Source: Alnus glutinosa (taxonomy: Eukaryota > Streptophyta > Magnoliopsida > Fagales > Betulaceae). Taken from it: a stretch of 64,000 nt of DNA. The stretch spans positions 48,129,654 through 48,193,653 of the forward strand of contig NC_084886.1 of NCBI RefSeq assembly GCF_958979055.1, given 5' to 3'. How positions within the stretch are numbered: the first letter of the stretch is position 1; every line of letters begins with the position of its first letter. Shown one piece after another: positions 21,741 through 32,540 of the stretch. The position numbers and the translations under genes are program-made. The notes below the pieces were generated by a model, which saw only the letters and a list, made by a program, of their open reading frames with translations, did not search any database and had not been told where the DNA came from.

Positions 21741-23014
21741 CTGCCATATGCATATAAAGAAAGTATCAGCCAAATAGTTGTGAGAAGATGAAAGAAAGAA
21801 AATCTACTCTGACCCAGTTGACCAGGTACTGGTTTTCAACAGAAAATTTAAAATCTTAAATCCATTGGTTCGGCTTCTGAAAAATATATACATAAGAGTA
21901 CTTCAGCTGCCATTATCAACCGAAAAGTAAAAAATAAAAAAGGGATTTTGGCTACTGGCAGCAAGCCTTTCAGTCACTTTTCGTCAAACATCATAACGTA
22001 TTTATAACATATTCATATCATAGCGGAAGCATGCACATAAAATCATTTACATATAAACCCTTTTTCAAACATATAGTTTTGGAATTATAAAAAGCGGCTA
22101 CCGAATAAAGGTTATTCTATATATATATTATATACTTTGAAAACAATTTTAAGAAAACATTGCATTGACATTTTGAAGAAAAAAAGGTATGATCACATAT
22201 ACTTCTCTCGTTCCTTAGCTTCAAGAATTCAGCACACTTCACTTAGCAACCTAAGCAAACACTCACGAACATGCAATTACTATTTGTTAACGCTTTCGTA
22301 TACCTTTCATTATTTTCCATTGTTTGACCCTCCTAAACATTGCTTCCCATGCAAACTAAAGGGCAGATCTGATTTCTCCTCTTTAAGACGCTCATTTCGT
22401 ATTTCAAGTTTGATTCTCTTCTTGAATGATCACACTATGCATTTATGTTCAATTTACTACATATGGACCATGCAACGTGAGCTTATTGTCATACTCTTTA
22501 AGTGTATATAGGTCTCAACAACACTTATATCTAGTCTTTATAGGTTTCCTAAGTCACCATAAGATCCCCTAGACAAATCTGGTTTCGGACCAAAAAGGTA
22601 GGCTTTTAAGCCCTCAAGGTTCAACCTATGTGTTTGTTTGTAAAGTAGGACGCCCATTGTGTCATTTTGTCATTTCAATCAACCTAATAATGATATATAT
22701 TTAGATATCTTGGAAGGAGATCGATCGTGGGTTGGGTTGAGAGAATGGGCGAAAGTGCAGTGAAGGCTTCGAAGTCTGGAGGATGTTGGACGATGAAGAG
22801 GCAATATCCATGTGGGTAACCTCTTCTTAGGTATATATATATGCTCTCTATAAGAATCAAATCCCACATTATTATTATTATTATTATTATTATTTTCATT
22901 TATTTTTATATATAGAAAGAGATCGAGAGAAACTTCCTGGAAAAAAGTTCGATCATTCATGGTCTCATCTCATTCAACAACCATATCCATAGTGAGAGCT
23001 GTTCTGGATTCGCA

Positions 23015-23054
<40 letters not shown>

Positions 23055-23239
23055 CTTCAAGGACCAACTTGTTGACCCAAGAGGTCGGTTCCTATTTTTC
23101 ATTTTTGAATCATCTGAATACGTCAAATCTTAGCACTAGTACTCTATGACAGCTCCTGGTTGGGAGGGAAATCTAATACAAATAATTCATTTTACACGCA
23201 TCCTATCTGGCAGACCATCATGATTAGCGCGTGGCATTA

Positions 23240-24259
23240 AAGCATTCTAAGCAGCTTTTTAATTATTTTTCTTAAATACAGGAAATAAAATTATTTTTTA
23301 TTTCTCTATCGGAAAAAAAAAAACTTCACAATAAATTCTTTTTATCTTTTCCTATATCAATTAAATATTATTTATTTACTTTCTTTTTATACTTTTTTAT
23401 TCTTTTATTATTTTATCAGTTCTCTCTCTCCCTCATCAGTAATCGCCAAGACTCAGGCCTGTCGCCCTTGTTGTGTGCAGCAACCCATTGCATCGCCGCC
23501 CATGTGTCCTCGTACGCAATACCTCCAATCCGGAGCTCTTCTGTAGTGGATCGACACTGCCATGACGTTTGCTTCGGCGGCTACGGAGCTGACGTAGTTA
23601 TGATAAAGAGGGGAGAATGGGGATTTGACGCAAAAGGCACCGTCGTGGATGTAAATGAGGGGAAGCTTGTGGGCGGCTGTGGAGGTGGTAATGTTGGGGA
23701 GGAGGAGGCGGGCAGACAAAGCGGTTTCGGGTGAGATTGTGATGTCTTTGGATTGGACTCCAGTGAGGGGATCGGTGGTGGGTGGTACAGTTTCGGTGCC
23801 GAGGAGCCTCTCGACTCTGCCGTCTTTGTAGACACAGAAGAAGGGAGGGAAGTCATGGGCTACTTTATTGAGTTTGTGAATTCTAGTTTCGGTGCCGAGG
23901 GAAGTTGCGAGGGTTGAGTTTGTGAATTTTGTTGGGTTTGTGATCGAGAGCGTGACAAGGACTGCTGTGACAAACAGAGGTTTTGGGTTTGCTAAAGAGA
24001 ATGGTCGGACGAAGAAGAAGACAAGAAAGGAGATGGGGCTACCTAAAAGATGAGCAAGAAGAGATATTATATTTTTTTATGATTATAATATTGAATGCGA
24101 ATGCTACAGTGCTTTCCAATGCATTGTGAAGCATTGTAGCATTCTTAAGGAACATAAAATTATAGGGAAGCTGCTATGGGTGGCTTTTTGTGACTTTCTT
24201 AAAAAAATTTCAAAAATATAGGGAACAAAATTCTTATAAGGAAGCTGCTGTGAATGCTC
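23240..24259. mobile_element. PIF/Harbinger-like element carrying a host gene fragment
   Basis: Inverted ends AAGCATTCTAAGCAGCTT (left) and GAGCATTCACAGCAGCTT (right, reverse complement), flanked by TTA on both sides. The duplicated locus in copy A shows the empty site with a single TTA (GTGGCATTAGAACTTTA), confirming insertion and the 3-bp target duplication. The interior holds a minus-strand carboxylesterase fragment and no transposase, so it is a Pack-type element. Confidence 0.82.
23446..23875 (-). pseudogene. Carboxylesterase (CXE family) N-terminal fragment
   Basis: The minus strand encodes, in order, HDFPPFFCVYKDGRVERLLG, TETVPPTTDPLTGVQSKD, ITISPETALSARLLLPNI, LPLIYIHDGAFCVKSPFSP and YHNYVSSVAAEANVMAVSI. 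This is the N-terminal half of a plant carboxylesterase (alpha/beta hydrolase, GID1-like superfamily). After RRAPDW the frame shifts, and EDTWAAMQWVAAHNKGDRP continues in another frame. The oxyanion-hole motif HGGGF reads HDGAF. The catalytic Ser/Asp/His regions are absent because the fragment stops near residue 150 of a roughly 320-aa family. It lies entirely within the element at 23240-24259, so it is a captured, decayed gene piece. Confidence 0.88.
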
Positions 24260-24523
24260 TTAGAGCTTTAACATTCCTTTCTCTATATTTTAGCTAACGG
24301 TATTATCTATTATTTCTTTATACTATTTAAATATTATTTATTTACTTAAAAAGAGAGAAAACTTCATTCAAAAAAGAGAGTGTTAAAGAAATGAATAAAA
24401 ACTTTTAGCTCGCGCTTGTGATGCAATTGGAAATCTATTGGTGATGGGAGTCTTATTTGTTTGGCAATAAAAAAGAATATTAATTATTCTCTACTTTTTT
24501 CAAAAACAAATTTATATTTTATT

Positions 24524-24919
24524 GGGGTAATTACCTTTTCCCCCCATGAACTACCAAAAAATGCGCGATGCCCCCATGAACTACCAAGTCGACCAAAATA
24601 GATCATTCAACTACCAAAGATAACCATTTTCCCCATTCCGTCAGTCACACGCCGTTTTACCCTCATTTTCTTCCTCTTTTCCCCCTATGAACTACCACCA
24701 TCTTCCTCTTTTCCCCCCATGAACTACCATCATCTTCCAACATGCCCCCATATAAAACGGCACATGACCCGTTGACCGTTTGTTTTAACCCTTTTGACTG
24801 ACGGAAGAAGGGAAAATGGTTGTCTTTGGTAGTTGAATGCTCTATTTTGGTCGAGTTGGTAGTTCATGGGGGCATTGCGCATTTTTTGGTAGTTCATGGG
24901 GGAAAAAGGTAATTACCCC
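24524..24919. mobile_element. Small non-autonomous MULE, same TIR family as 12987
   Basis: Termini begin GGGGTAATTACCTTTTCCCC as in the 12987 element, with repeated CATGAACTACC motifs and matching inverted arms. The perfect 9-bp target duplication is TATTTTATT (24515-24523 and 24920-24928). Copy A of the duplication shows the unoccupied site with one TATTTTATT. There is no GC-rich core and no coding sequence. Confidence 0.93.
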
Positions 24920-25440
24920 TATTTTATTCAACTTTTTCAAATTTTATCTTACAAAGTTAAACTTTGAAATTCGCACAATGAATTAGAATTGAGTTCTGAT
25001 TTCAAAAAATTGAAACCAACGTTTTAATCTTGTAGTCTTTATGTTGTTTATATACATTTTCCTCTGTTTTAATTTGTCTTATATATGTCGTGTCTAATAA
25101 ATTGGTGGGTTATATAAGGTGATTTAACGTTATGATTTCTTTTATCAATTGACGTATTTTATTGAAGCTTTAAACTATTGAGACAAGATTTCTCTTTTTG
25201 AGATATGGCTTATCTTCCCTTCTTTATTGTAAGACTACCAAAAAGTTCTGTTCAACAAAAACTTTATTTATCTTTTCTTTTGTTCGTCTTATATCCTGCA
25301 GCATCACTACTGCTCTTCTCCGAATTTGGACAAACATTGCAGCTTAACTCTATTTTAAATTAGTGATGTCTAATTTTTTTATATACATACGAGCAGGAAG
25401 AAAACAATAAACATTGCAAAGTGATGGCAAAAAAATACAA

Positions 25441-28400
25441 CTAGTAACGATCTAAAGTAATAGGAACACTACGAATAGGATCGATACCAACACTGACAAG
25501 CTGAGTAGTAGGGGAAGAAATGATTGATGATGGAGTGGGAATGCTGCTTGAACTAAATCGAGTTGCGGCCCAATGTGCCACATAATGGGCACCGAAGTTT
25601 GCACTTCTATTAACTTTCCGAGCTGACCAAGAAGAATCAAGAGGGACAATGTCTAATGTGTGTTGAATGATGTCAGTGATGTGCCAATCCTGAACAATAG
25701 TTGGATGTTCAAGAGCAATGATAACCACCTGAGAGTCACTTTCTATGACAAATCGGTCAAGGTGAAGAGATGAAGCGAGAGAAACAGCGAGGTGTGCAGC
25801 TAAAGCCTCACCTTTATTAGGAGAACAATTGGACTGGATCTGGGTAGTCATCTGGATCAAGTTGCCCTCATGGTCTCGACAAATAGCCGCTTGGCAAGAA
25901 AAGGAGTCGCGAATGGCAGTATCAAAGTTGATCTTGTGCCAATTTGGTGGAGGGCAAATCCACTTTTCCGGAGCGGGGTCTAACTTGTTTGACCATGCAT
26001 CGCAGTGTTGATGATAAGTATTGATGATGAGTTTGGCAAGGATATGAGCATCAAAGGAAAGGCCATCATGGAAAGCTTTATTACGATGGAACCAAAGGAG
26101 GTCGCAAGTAACAGTAGCAAAAACCTGAAAACAATGAAGCTCCGAACATGGAATGTGGAGAAGAGCCTCAGAGTATAAAATAACTTGTACCCAATCACAT
26201 AAATTGAGAGAATCCAAAGTGGTAGAATCTAGCGGCCAAGGCGAGAGATGCCAAACGACTCTTGCAAAGTGACAGTGAAAGAAAAGATGCCTGAGCGAAT
26301 CCGGCCCAGTCTTGCAAAGCAGATAGGAAACAGCAAGGTGATATGTGGGAATAATTGACTATAACCGCAAAGTAGTTGGTAAAATATCCCAAGCTATCTT
26401 CCAAAGAAATATTCGGAGACAATCCGTGAGCTGCAGTTTCCAGATATCTTTCCAAAAGGAAGACGGAGGAAAGGGAGGGGACCCTGTAAAGTCATTATTC
26501 AAAATTGAAAGATAGGCCGAGGATGTAGAGAACCGCCCAGAGCAAGAGGAAGTCCAGAGATAACTTGTTGTTGGTGCCTGTGAAATTGGCAGCCGGCTAA
26601 CGGCAGTAGCAGAAGTTGGATCGAAAAGGACAAAAAGGAGATGCTCATCCCAGCGCCGTATACCTGGTAGAATTAAATCTGAGATAGACAAAGGAGGAAG
26701 ATATCTGGAATTTGGACTTCAGGGAGAAGGCCGATAGGATGGAAGGGACGGAACCCAGGTCGTGGACCAAATGCAGGCAGAGCTAGTTGTAGAAACATTT
26801 AGACAAGAACCTACAATAAGATACTCCTTGCATTTTTGGATTCCTTTCTAGATCCAAGAAGCCGTAGGGCTAGGGGGAGCAGAGAAGAAAGAGCCGTATT
26901 GGATATATTTCTTCTTCTGCAAGTGCTCAACCCATAAGGAATTAGAATGCAGGAATTTCCATCCAAGCTTAGTAATAAGCGCCAAATTTGTGGTAGTCAT
27001 CTTTCGAAGCCCAAGACCACCTTGATTCCGAGGAAGACAAATAGAGTCCCAAGATTTTAGCCTCAGATTACGTGACTTGTCTGGTGGAAACCCCCACAAA
27101 AAATCTTTGAATCGTCGATCTAAATTTTTGCATAGGAATGTACTCATAGCACAAGTAGGAATTGCCATAGCATAAGTAGGAATTGCCGCAGCCGTAGATT
27201 TAATGAGGACAGTTCGTCCAGCTTGAGATAGAGTCTTTGCCCTCCAACCATTTATTTTGGAAATGACTTTATTAAGTAGGGGTTGGAAAGCCTCTTTCCG
27301 AGAGGGTCCAAACATCAAAGGCAAACCCAAATAAAAAAGGGCAGAGGTGGTCAGTCGAAAAGGAATAATCCCCAAGATGCTTGAAATACTGGCGGAAGAG
27401 GTATTCTTACTAAAAAGAATCGAAGACTTCCCATTATTGATTTTTTGACCTGACCAACTGCAATATTTATTGAGACAAGAGGAGGCGCTATTGCCTCAGA
27501 GGAAGTAGCCTTGGCAAAGATAATCAAATCATCCGCAAATAATAAGTGATTAATCGGTGGACAAGATTTGGTGATACGGATGCCTTTGAGTAGCCCAATG
27601 GATTCCTGGTGATGGAAAAGTCGAGAAAGAACTTCAGTTCCTAAGATAAAGAGGAAAGGAGAAAGAGGATCACCTTGACGTAACCCCCGAGATGGTGTAA
27701 ATGTCCCAAAGAGGGAGCCATTAAGCAAGATCGAAAAAGAAGAAGACGATACACAAATCCGTATCTAATTGACCCAGATGGGGTGGAAGCCCAATTTAAT
27801 CATAATGGTCAACAAGAAATCCCATTCCATTCTATCAAAAGCTTTCTCCATATCAATTTTTACAGCCATAAGGCCTCCACGGCCTCGTTTAGATTTGAGA
27901 GTGTGGAGGAGCTCATGAGCCATAATAGAATTATCCTGGATTGTTCGAGAGAGAACAAAAGCCGATTGATATAGAGAAATGAAGTGATAAAGTAGCACTT
28001 TGAGTCTATTTGTCAATAATTTGGAGATAATCTTGTAAATAAAATCGCAGAGACTGATTGGTCGAAAATGATGAACCATAAAAGGCCCAACCTGCTTGGG
28101 GACTAGAGCTATAAAAGTATGGTTGTGCTCCTTTAGAAAATGATGCTTGTTGAAGAAATTCCAGACACAACTGAGAACCACCTGTTTAACAAGTGTCCAA
28201 TATTTCTAAAAAAAAAGCCCAGTAAAACCATCCAGCCCAGGTGCTTTTGTGGCCCCAATACTAAAAACGGTATCATGAATTTCCTGCTTAGAGGGAATAG
28301 AACAGATGGAAAAGTTATATTCTTCAGTAATAACAATGTCAAAGAGGTTAAGTAACTCATCTAGAAGACTCGGGTGGGAAGTAGTAAAAAGATCTGCAAA

Positions 28401-29571
28401 ATGAGTACACAGTGTGGTCCCAATAGCCTATCGATCAGAAATCCAGGCACCACTGGGTAATTTCAGGAAGTCAATGGCAGTCCTACTACGCTTGATAAGC
28501 GTTGAGAGATGGAAGAATTTTGTACTCAAGTCTTTGCATGTGAGCTATTGCTCGCAGGATTTATTCCGCCAAAGTGTTTCTTCATGTCTCCGTAGGTCAT
28601 CAATAGCCTTCCGTAGACCCTATTCATGAAAAGAAAATGTAGATGGAATGGTGGACTGTTGTAGAGTATCGAGCTGAGAAGTCAAAGAGAGAAGCTGATG
28701 CTAAATATTGCCAAAAGATATTCAGTTCCAAAGCTTGAGGGCTAGTTTAGTGGAGCGCAATTTCTTATTCAAGATAAAGCCCAGGGTGCCGAAACAGAGG
28801 TGGAGACCAAGCCAAAGCAATAGTGGAGTAGCAGTCTGGATGGTGAGACCAAAATTCCTCAAATTTAAAAGGTCGAGCCAATGAAGTATCAGAATGAACC
28901 GTATCCAGTAATAGAGGGTTATGATCAGAACCCGAAGCATGGAGATGCAAGATGGAGAACGATGGAAAGAGATGGATCCATTGGGAGGAGGCCATACTAC
29001 AATCCAAACGTTGGGGAATTAGATGACGACCATCCCGATGGTTGGATCAAGTAAAAGGATTCCCTATAAATCCTAAGTCAACCAAACCAAAGGAATTGAC
29101 AAATTCATGAAAATAATCTGTAGAGGAAGAGGCATACGATAAACCGTCCATCTTGTCTTGCTGGGATAAAATCATGTTAAAATTACCAATGCATAACCAT
29201 GGTCCCTTAAAGTTGGTACCCAATTGCATCATATTATCTCAGAATTGAGGTTTACCAAAAGCATAAGGAGAGCCATATTTACATGAGAGCATCCAGGGTT
29301 GGTTTGGGGGATCAGAATAATACCAAGCACTTATTGTATTTACATTAGTTTGAAAACACTCTAAATCAACTCCTAGTTTCCATGCTAACACAAGACCTCC
29401 TTTGGAACTATAAGGAGGAGCATGAACCATTAAAAAAAAAACCCAGACCATTCAATCTAATACAAGCAGCAGATGGTGAAATTTTTGTTTCAAAGAGAGA
29501 TAAAATATCAGGAGACTGCGAATTGTATAGGCTCGGGCCAAGCCTCTACAATTCCACGCAATGAGTTTCAT
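25441..29571 (-). pseudogene. LINE ORF2 (endonuclease, RT, zf-RVT, RNase H), multiply broken
   Basis: Starts at ATG 29571 with MKLIAWNCRGLARA, the AP-endonuclease N-terminus. The FETK glutamate motif is present but reached after a frame change, and the GDFN box reads GNFN (Asp lost). SGSDHNP marks the endonuclease end. The RT has [36 protein letters not shown] and an intact FADD box at 27528-27536. zf-RVT follows at 26200-26700. The last 259 codons (26217-25441) are an RNase H: INFDTA, a GEALAA glutamate, ESDSQVV and VNRSANFGAHYVAH, so most catalytic residues are still visible. At least half a dozen stops or frameshifts separate these pieces. Confidence 0.9.
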
Positions 29572-30661
29572 TGCTGGGGAGGTAGACCCTCCTGGTCCAC
29601 CCCCTTGTCATCAGTGTCCTTCTCAGGAATTGCCTTTGCTGGAGAGCCAGAAGACTGAGCAGCTTGGATGCTTGAAAACACATCAAGGCTTCTGGAAGCT
29701 CGAGAAAACCTACAAAGTGGCCGTTGAGAGGTCAAAGTAGATCCTGTAGCTGAAGCTGAGGAAACATCAGTAATAGATAAGACCGGCTGTGGTTGCCCAG
29801 GCTCCAGGATAGTTGAGGAAGGATGAGAGTCCCTGAGTGCCTCTGGCAGGGGGTTGATGGACAAAAAGGTGCCCACAGAGGAGTCTCCATCCTGCAAAGA
29901 AGTCAGAGAAATGGTTGCAAGTTCCATATTGGACAAGAGGCCAGCGAACAAAGGCTGAGCTTTATTTTTTTTTTTAGAATAGCCAGGGGAATGCCATCAT
30001 CTGTCCATTTGTGTTTGGTCGGCAAAAGAACTGGAGAAGGAGAACGAACTTGAATTGTGTCTGGGGACAATGGGAGAGAGGGTGATATTGTTTGGGAAGT
30101 GGGCTTAGTGTAAGGGTGAAACCGGAAAAGTCTAGGGGAATAGCGGATGGCCTGCCGTGAGGAAGAAGGAACTGGAGAAGGAGTTTCTGTAAGAGGAGGG
30201 GAAGTGAGGGAGAGAGATACTGGAGTTAGAGTGACTGAGGGCTAAGGTGGGTGAATTTGAAAAGGTGGCTGGTTAGTAGTATGGGTAACAGGATGCAGTG
30301 GTGGAGTGGTATTTTTCTGAGGGAGAGAACCAAAAGAGAGATGAGGTGCTGTAGTTGAAAGGGGTGGAATCGATGACTCAGGGGGTGAACGTGTGGATTG
30401 AGGGAAGGAAGAAAAAGGGCCCAAGGGAAAAAAGTGAGGAGAAGATGCATAACGAGAGGGATTGATAATGGGCCTAGGGGAAAAAGGTTGTGGCCATCGA
30501 GCCAGGAAGTCTGTGAAATGGGCCGGGTGGGTGAGAGGTGAGCTGATTGTAATTGGGCAAGGGTGGGAGATATTGGTGAGGGAATAAGTGGGGCTTGGAT
30601 CAGGGAAAGTAGGAGAAGCCAAAGGAACAAAAACCATAGGACTTTTACCTTTGTCAGCAAC

Positions 30662-31813
30662 TTACAACCTAGAAGATCCCAGATGCGATGTGGCAGCCAA
30701 AGAACTGAGAGATGAGTGTGTGCTGCTTGAGGATGCAAGGGGATATTCACCCACTTGAGTGCAGATATCCAGTGGCAGGAAATGAAGTGGTTGGGGAGAA
30801 GCCACGTAGCTGACATCATGAAAGGGGCCAGCAGGAGAGGATAACAGTGCAAAAGGTTGAATTTCCGTATGGGACGAAATCTGCATGTCATGAGTGCCGA
30901 AGGTTGACCCCACGTGGATGGCTAGATGGGAGATGTTCTGGCAAGGCACGAGTTGGAGGCCTAACTCAGCTCCATAGGCAAGGCTCGAGTGAGCATCCGA
31001 GTGGGATTGAGAAGTACCCACCAAAGAGATTCCCGAGTCCGAGTCTTTCCGTGATGGAGAAGGATTCTGACGCAGCCCAACCAAAGAGAAAGTCTGCAAG
31101 GGAATACGGTACTTATTTGGGTTAAGCCGGTGAGGGGGTTGGGAGCATTGGATTTTCTTGTGTCCAATGAGCCCACACAACGTGCAATAGTTGCTAAGAC
31201 GTTCATAACGGAGACTAATCCACAAAGGATCACGACCAGGCCGAGGAAGGTGAAACCCCGGAATAAGAGGTTGAGCAGAATCCAATTCAACCTGAAAACG
31301 TAAAAAAGGTTGGCATATAAGACCAGTAGTATCATGGTCATCCACCGCCAGAATTTTACCCAGCCGTTGAGCAATTTTGATAGCGTTGACATCAGCCATG
31401 TTCTGACAAGGGAGCCCATGAACTTGAACCCAAAATGAGCAGAGGTGGAGGTTTATTTCGTCAAGGGCAAGATCAGGGGACCAAGGCTTTAAGAGGAGAA
31501 GTGAACCACAGACATTCCAAGGACCTTGATCAAGAATCTTTGTAACATGTGCCTGGAGAGGAACTCCAAACAAATATTTGTGATGGCCCACAACAGCAAA
31601 AGAAAAAGGAAGAGCAAATTTCCATGCATGTTGGAGAGTATCTTGAACGGTTTGGGGATTCACAGGTTTAGTTGAAAGGAGCTGTCCTAACAAGGAGAAA
31701 GCTCATCGATGGTGCTGTGGAGAGTCGGTTATGGTGGCGAGGTGGGGGCTTTCAAGATCAAGAGCCTTAGTACTCTCAATCAGAGCTTGAAGAGTAACAG
31801 GGATGGATTCCAT
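30662..31813 (-). pseudogene. LINE ORF1 (gag-like, DUF4283 plus CCHC zinc knuckle)
   Basis: The probable original start is the ATG at 31813-31811 (MESIPVTLQALIEST). An in-frame TGA occurs about 34 codons later, where relatives would have a Trp. The open frame then runs from there to a stop at 30662. It shows the DUF4283-like region (QHAWKFALPFSF, ILDQGPWNVCGSLLLLKPW, WVQVHGLP) and the knuckle CTLCGLIGHKKIQC (CX2CX4HX4C). It binds element RNA in active relatives. Beyond the knuckle is low-complexity sequence. Confidence 0.85.
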
Positions 31814-32540
31814 GGGAGGAAGAGCGAGGGAAGGGGAGGTGGAGGAGAAGAACAATGGATGAAGAAGGGAAAGTCACTCCAATGAAGGAACAAAGGCGAA
31901 GCTCTTCGGGGAGTTGCAGAGCGAGTTTGCTGCAATTTTTGTCGAGACTTTTTGTGATGTCTAATTGAATGTGGAGCTTTTTGAGGGGTTTCTATCTAAA
32001 ATTTTTATAGCAATCCATTTTAGCTAACCCAATACACTCTTCACTAGTTTTAACACACAGACTCGACTTTCGATGGTTGTTCAAGTGCAATTTTTGGTCT
32101 GAAAGTCTTTCACTTGGAGACTCAAAAGTCATAGTTCAAATTTCCATTAGCCAATAACAATTTTTGTGTCCCTAATAACAACAAATTTGTGTGTTTTTTC
32201 AAGAGATTTATACAATTAACCGCAATGCTTTCCTTTGAATAGTAGTGCCTGCTTGCATATGTACATGCGTTTGTATATACCTAATTCTAAGGTAACATAC
32301 GTTTTATCTTAGATTTTGATTCCACAAACTAATACAAATTATTACCCTCTCAGCTGCAACCCCAGCCCAGAGCATTCCCCATGTAAGTTGCCTCGAGGGG
32401 AACATTATTCAAAAATAGTCCCTGTGTGGCCAAAGACCAAGTAACAACAATAGCATCACCAATCATACCAGCAAAACATTGCCTCTACGCCGAGTTTAAT
32501 GCATGATCATCATCATCCCCTTTAATCACCACCGGCGCGC

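Larger units (their letters stand above)
16378..22641. repeat. Tandem duplication, distal copy (A)
   Basis: Aligns in direct orientation with 22656-34434 over its whole length by eye, with scattered substitutions and small indels. Matching blocks include 16378-16950 with 22656-23240, 19740-20450 with 24275-25375 (interrupted there by a MULE), 20435-21430 with 31955-32965, and 21430-22641 with 33265-34434. The copies are separated by only 14 bp (22642-22655). Copy A carries a hAT-like insertion (16968-19550). It contains degenerate aminoacylase exons 3 and 4. Confidence 0.93.
25376..31953 (-). mobile_element. Near-full-length L1-type LINE with RNase H domain
   Basis: 6.58 kb on the minus strand, flanked by a perfect 13-bp target duplication GTGATGTCTAATT (25363-25375 and 31954-31966). 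Copy A carries the single, empty target. The 3' end is a short A tail (poly-T at 25374-25380 on the plus strand). Order from the 5' end: 5' UTR, gag-like ORF1 with DUF4283-type region and CCHC knuckle, a long Pro/Ser-rich linker, endonuclease, RT with FADD, zf-RVT and a terminal RNase H. Several stops and frameshifts make it inactive. Confidence 0.93.

Noticed and set aside
22679..22960. Poly-Asn frames in the two duplication copies (also 16397-16684)
   Set aside because: Created by an ATT/AAT microsatellite; no conserved protein.
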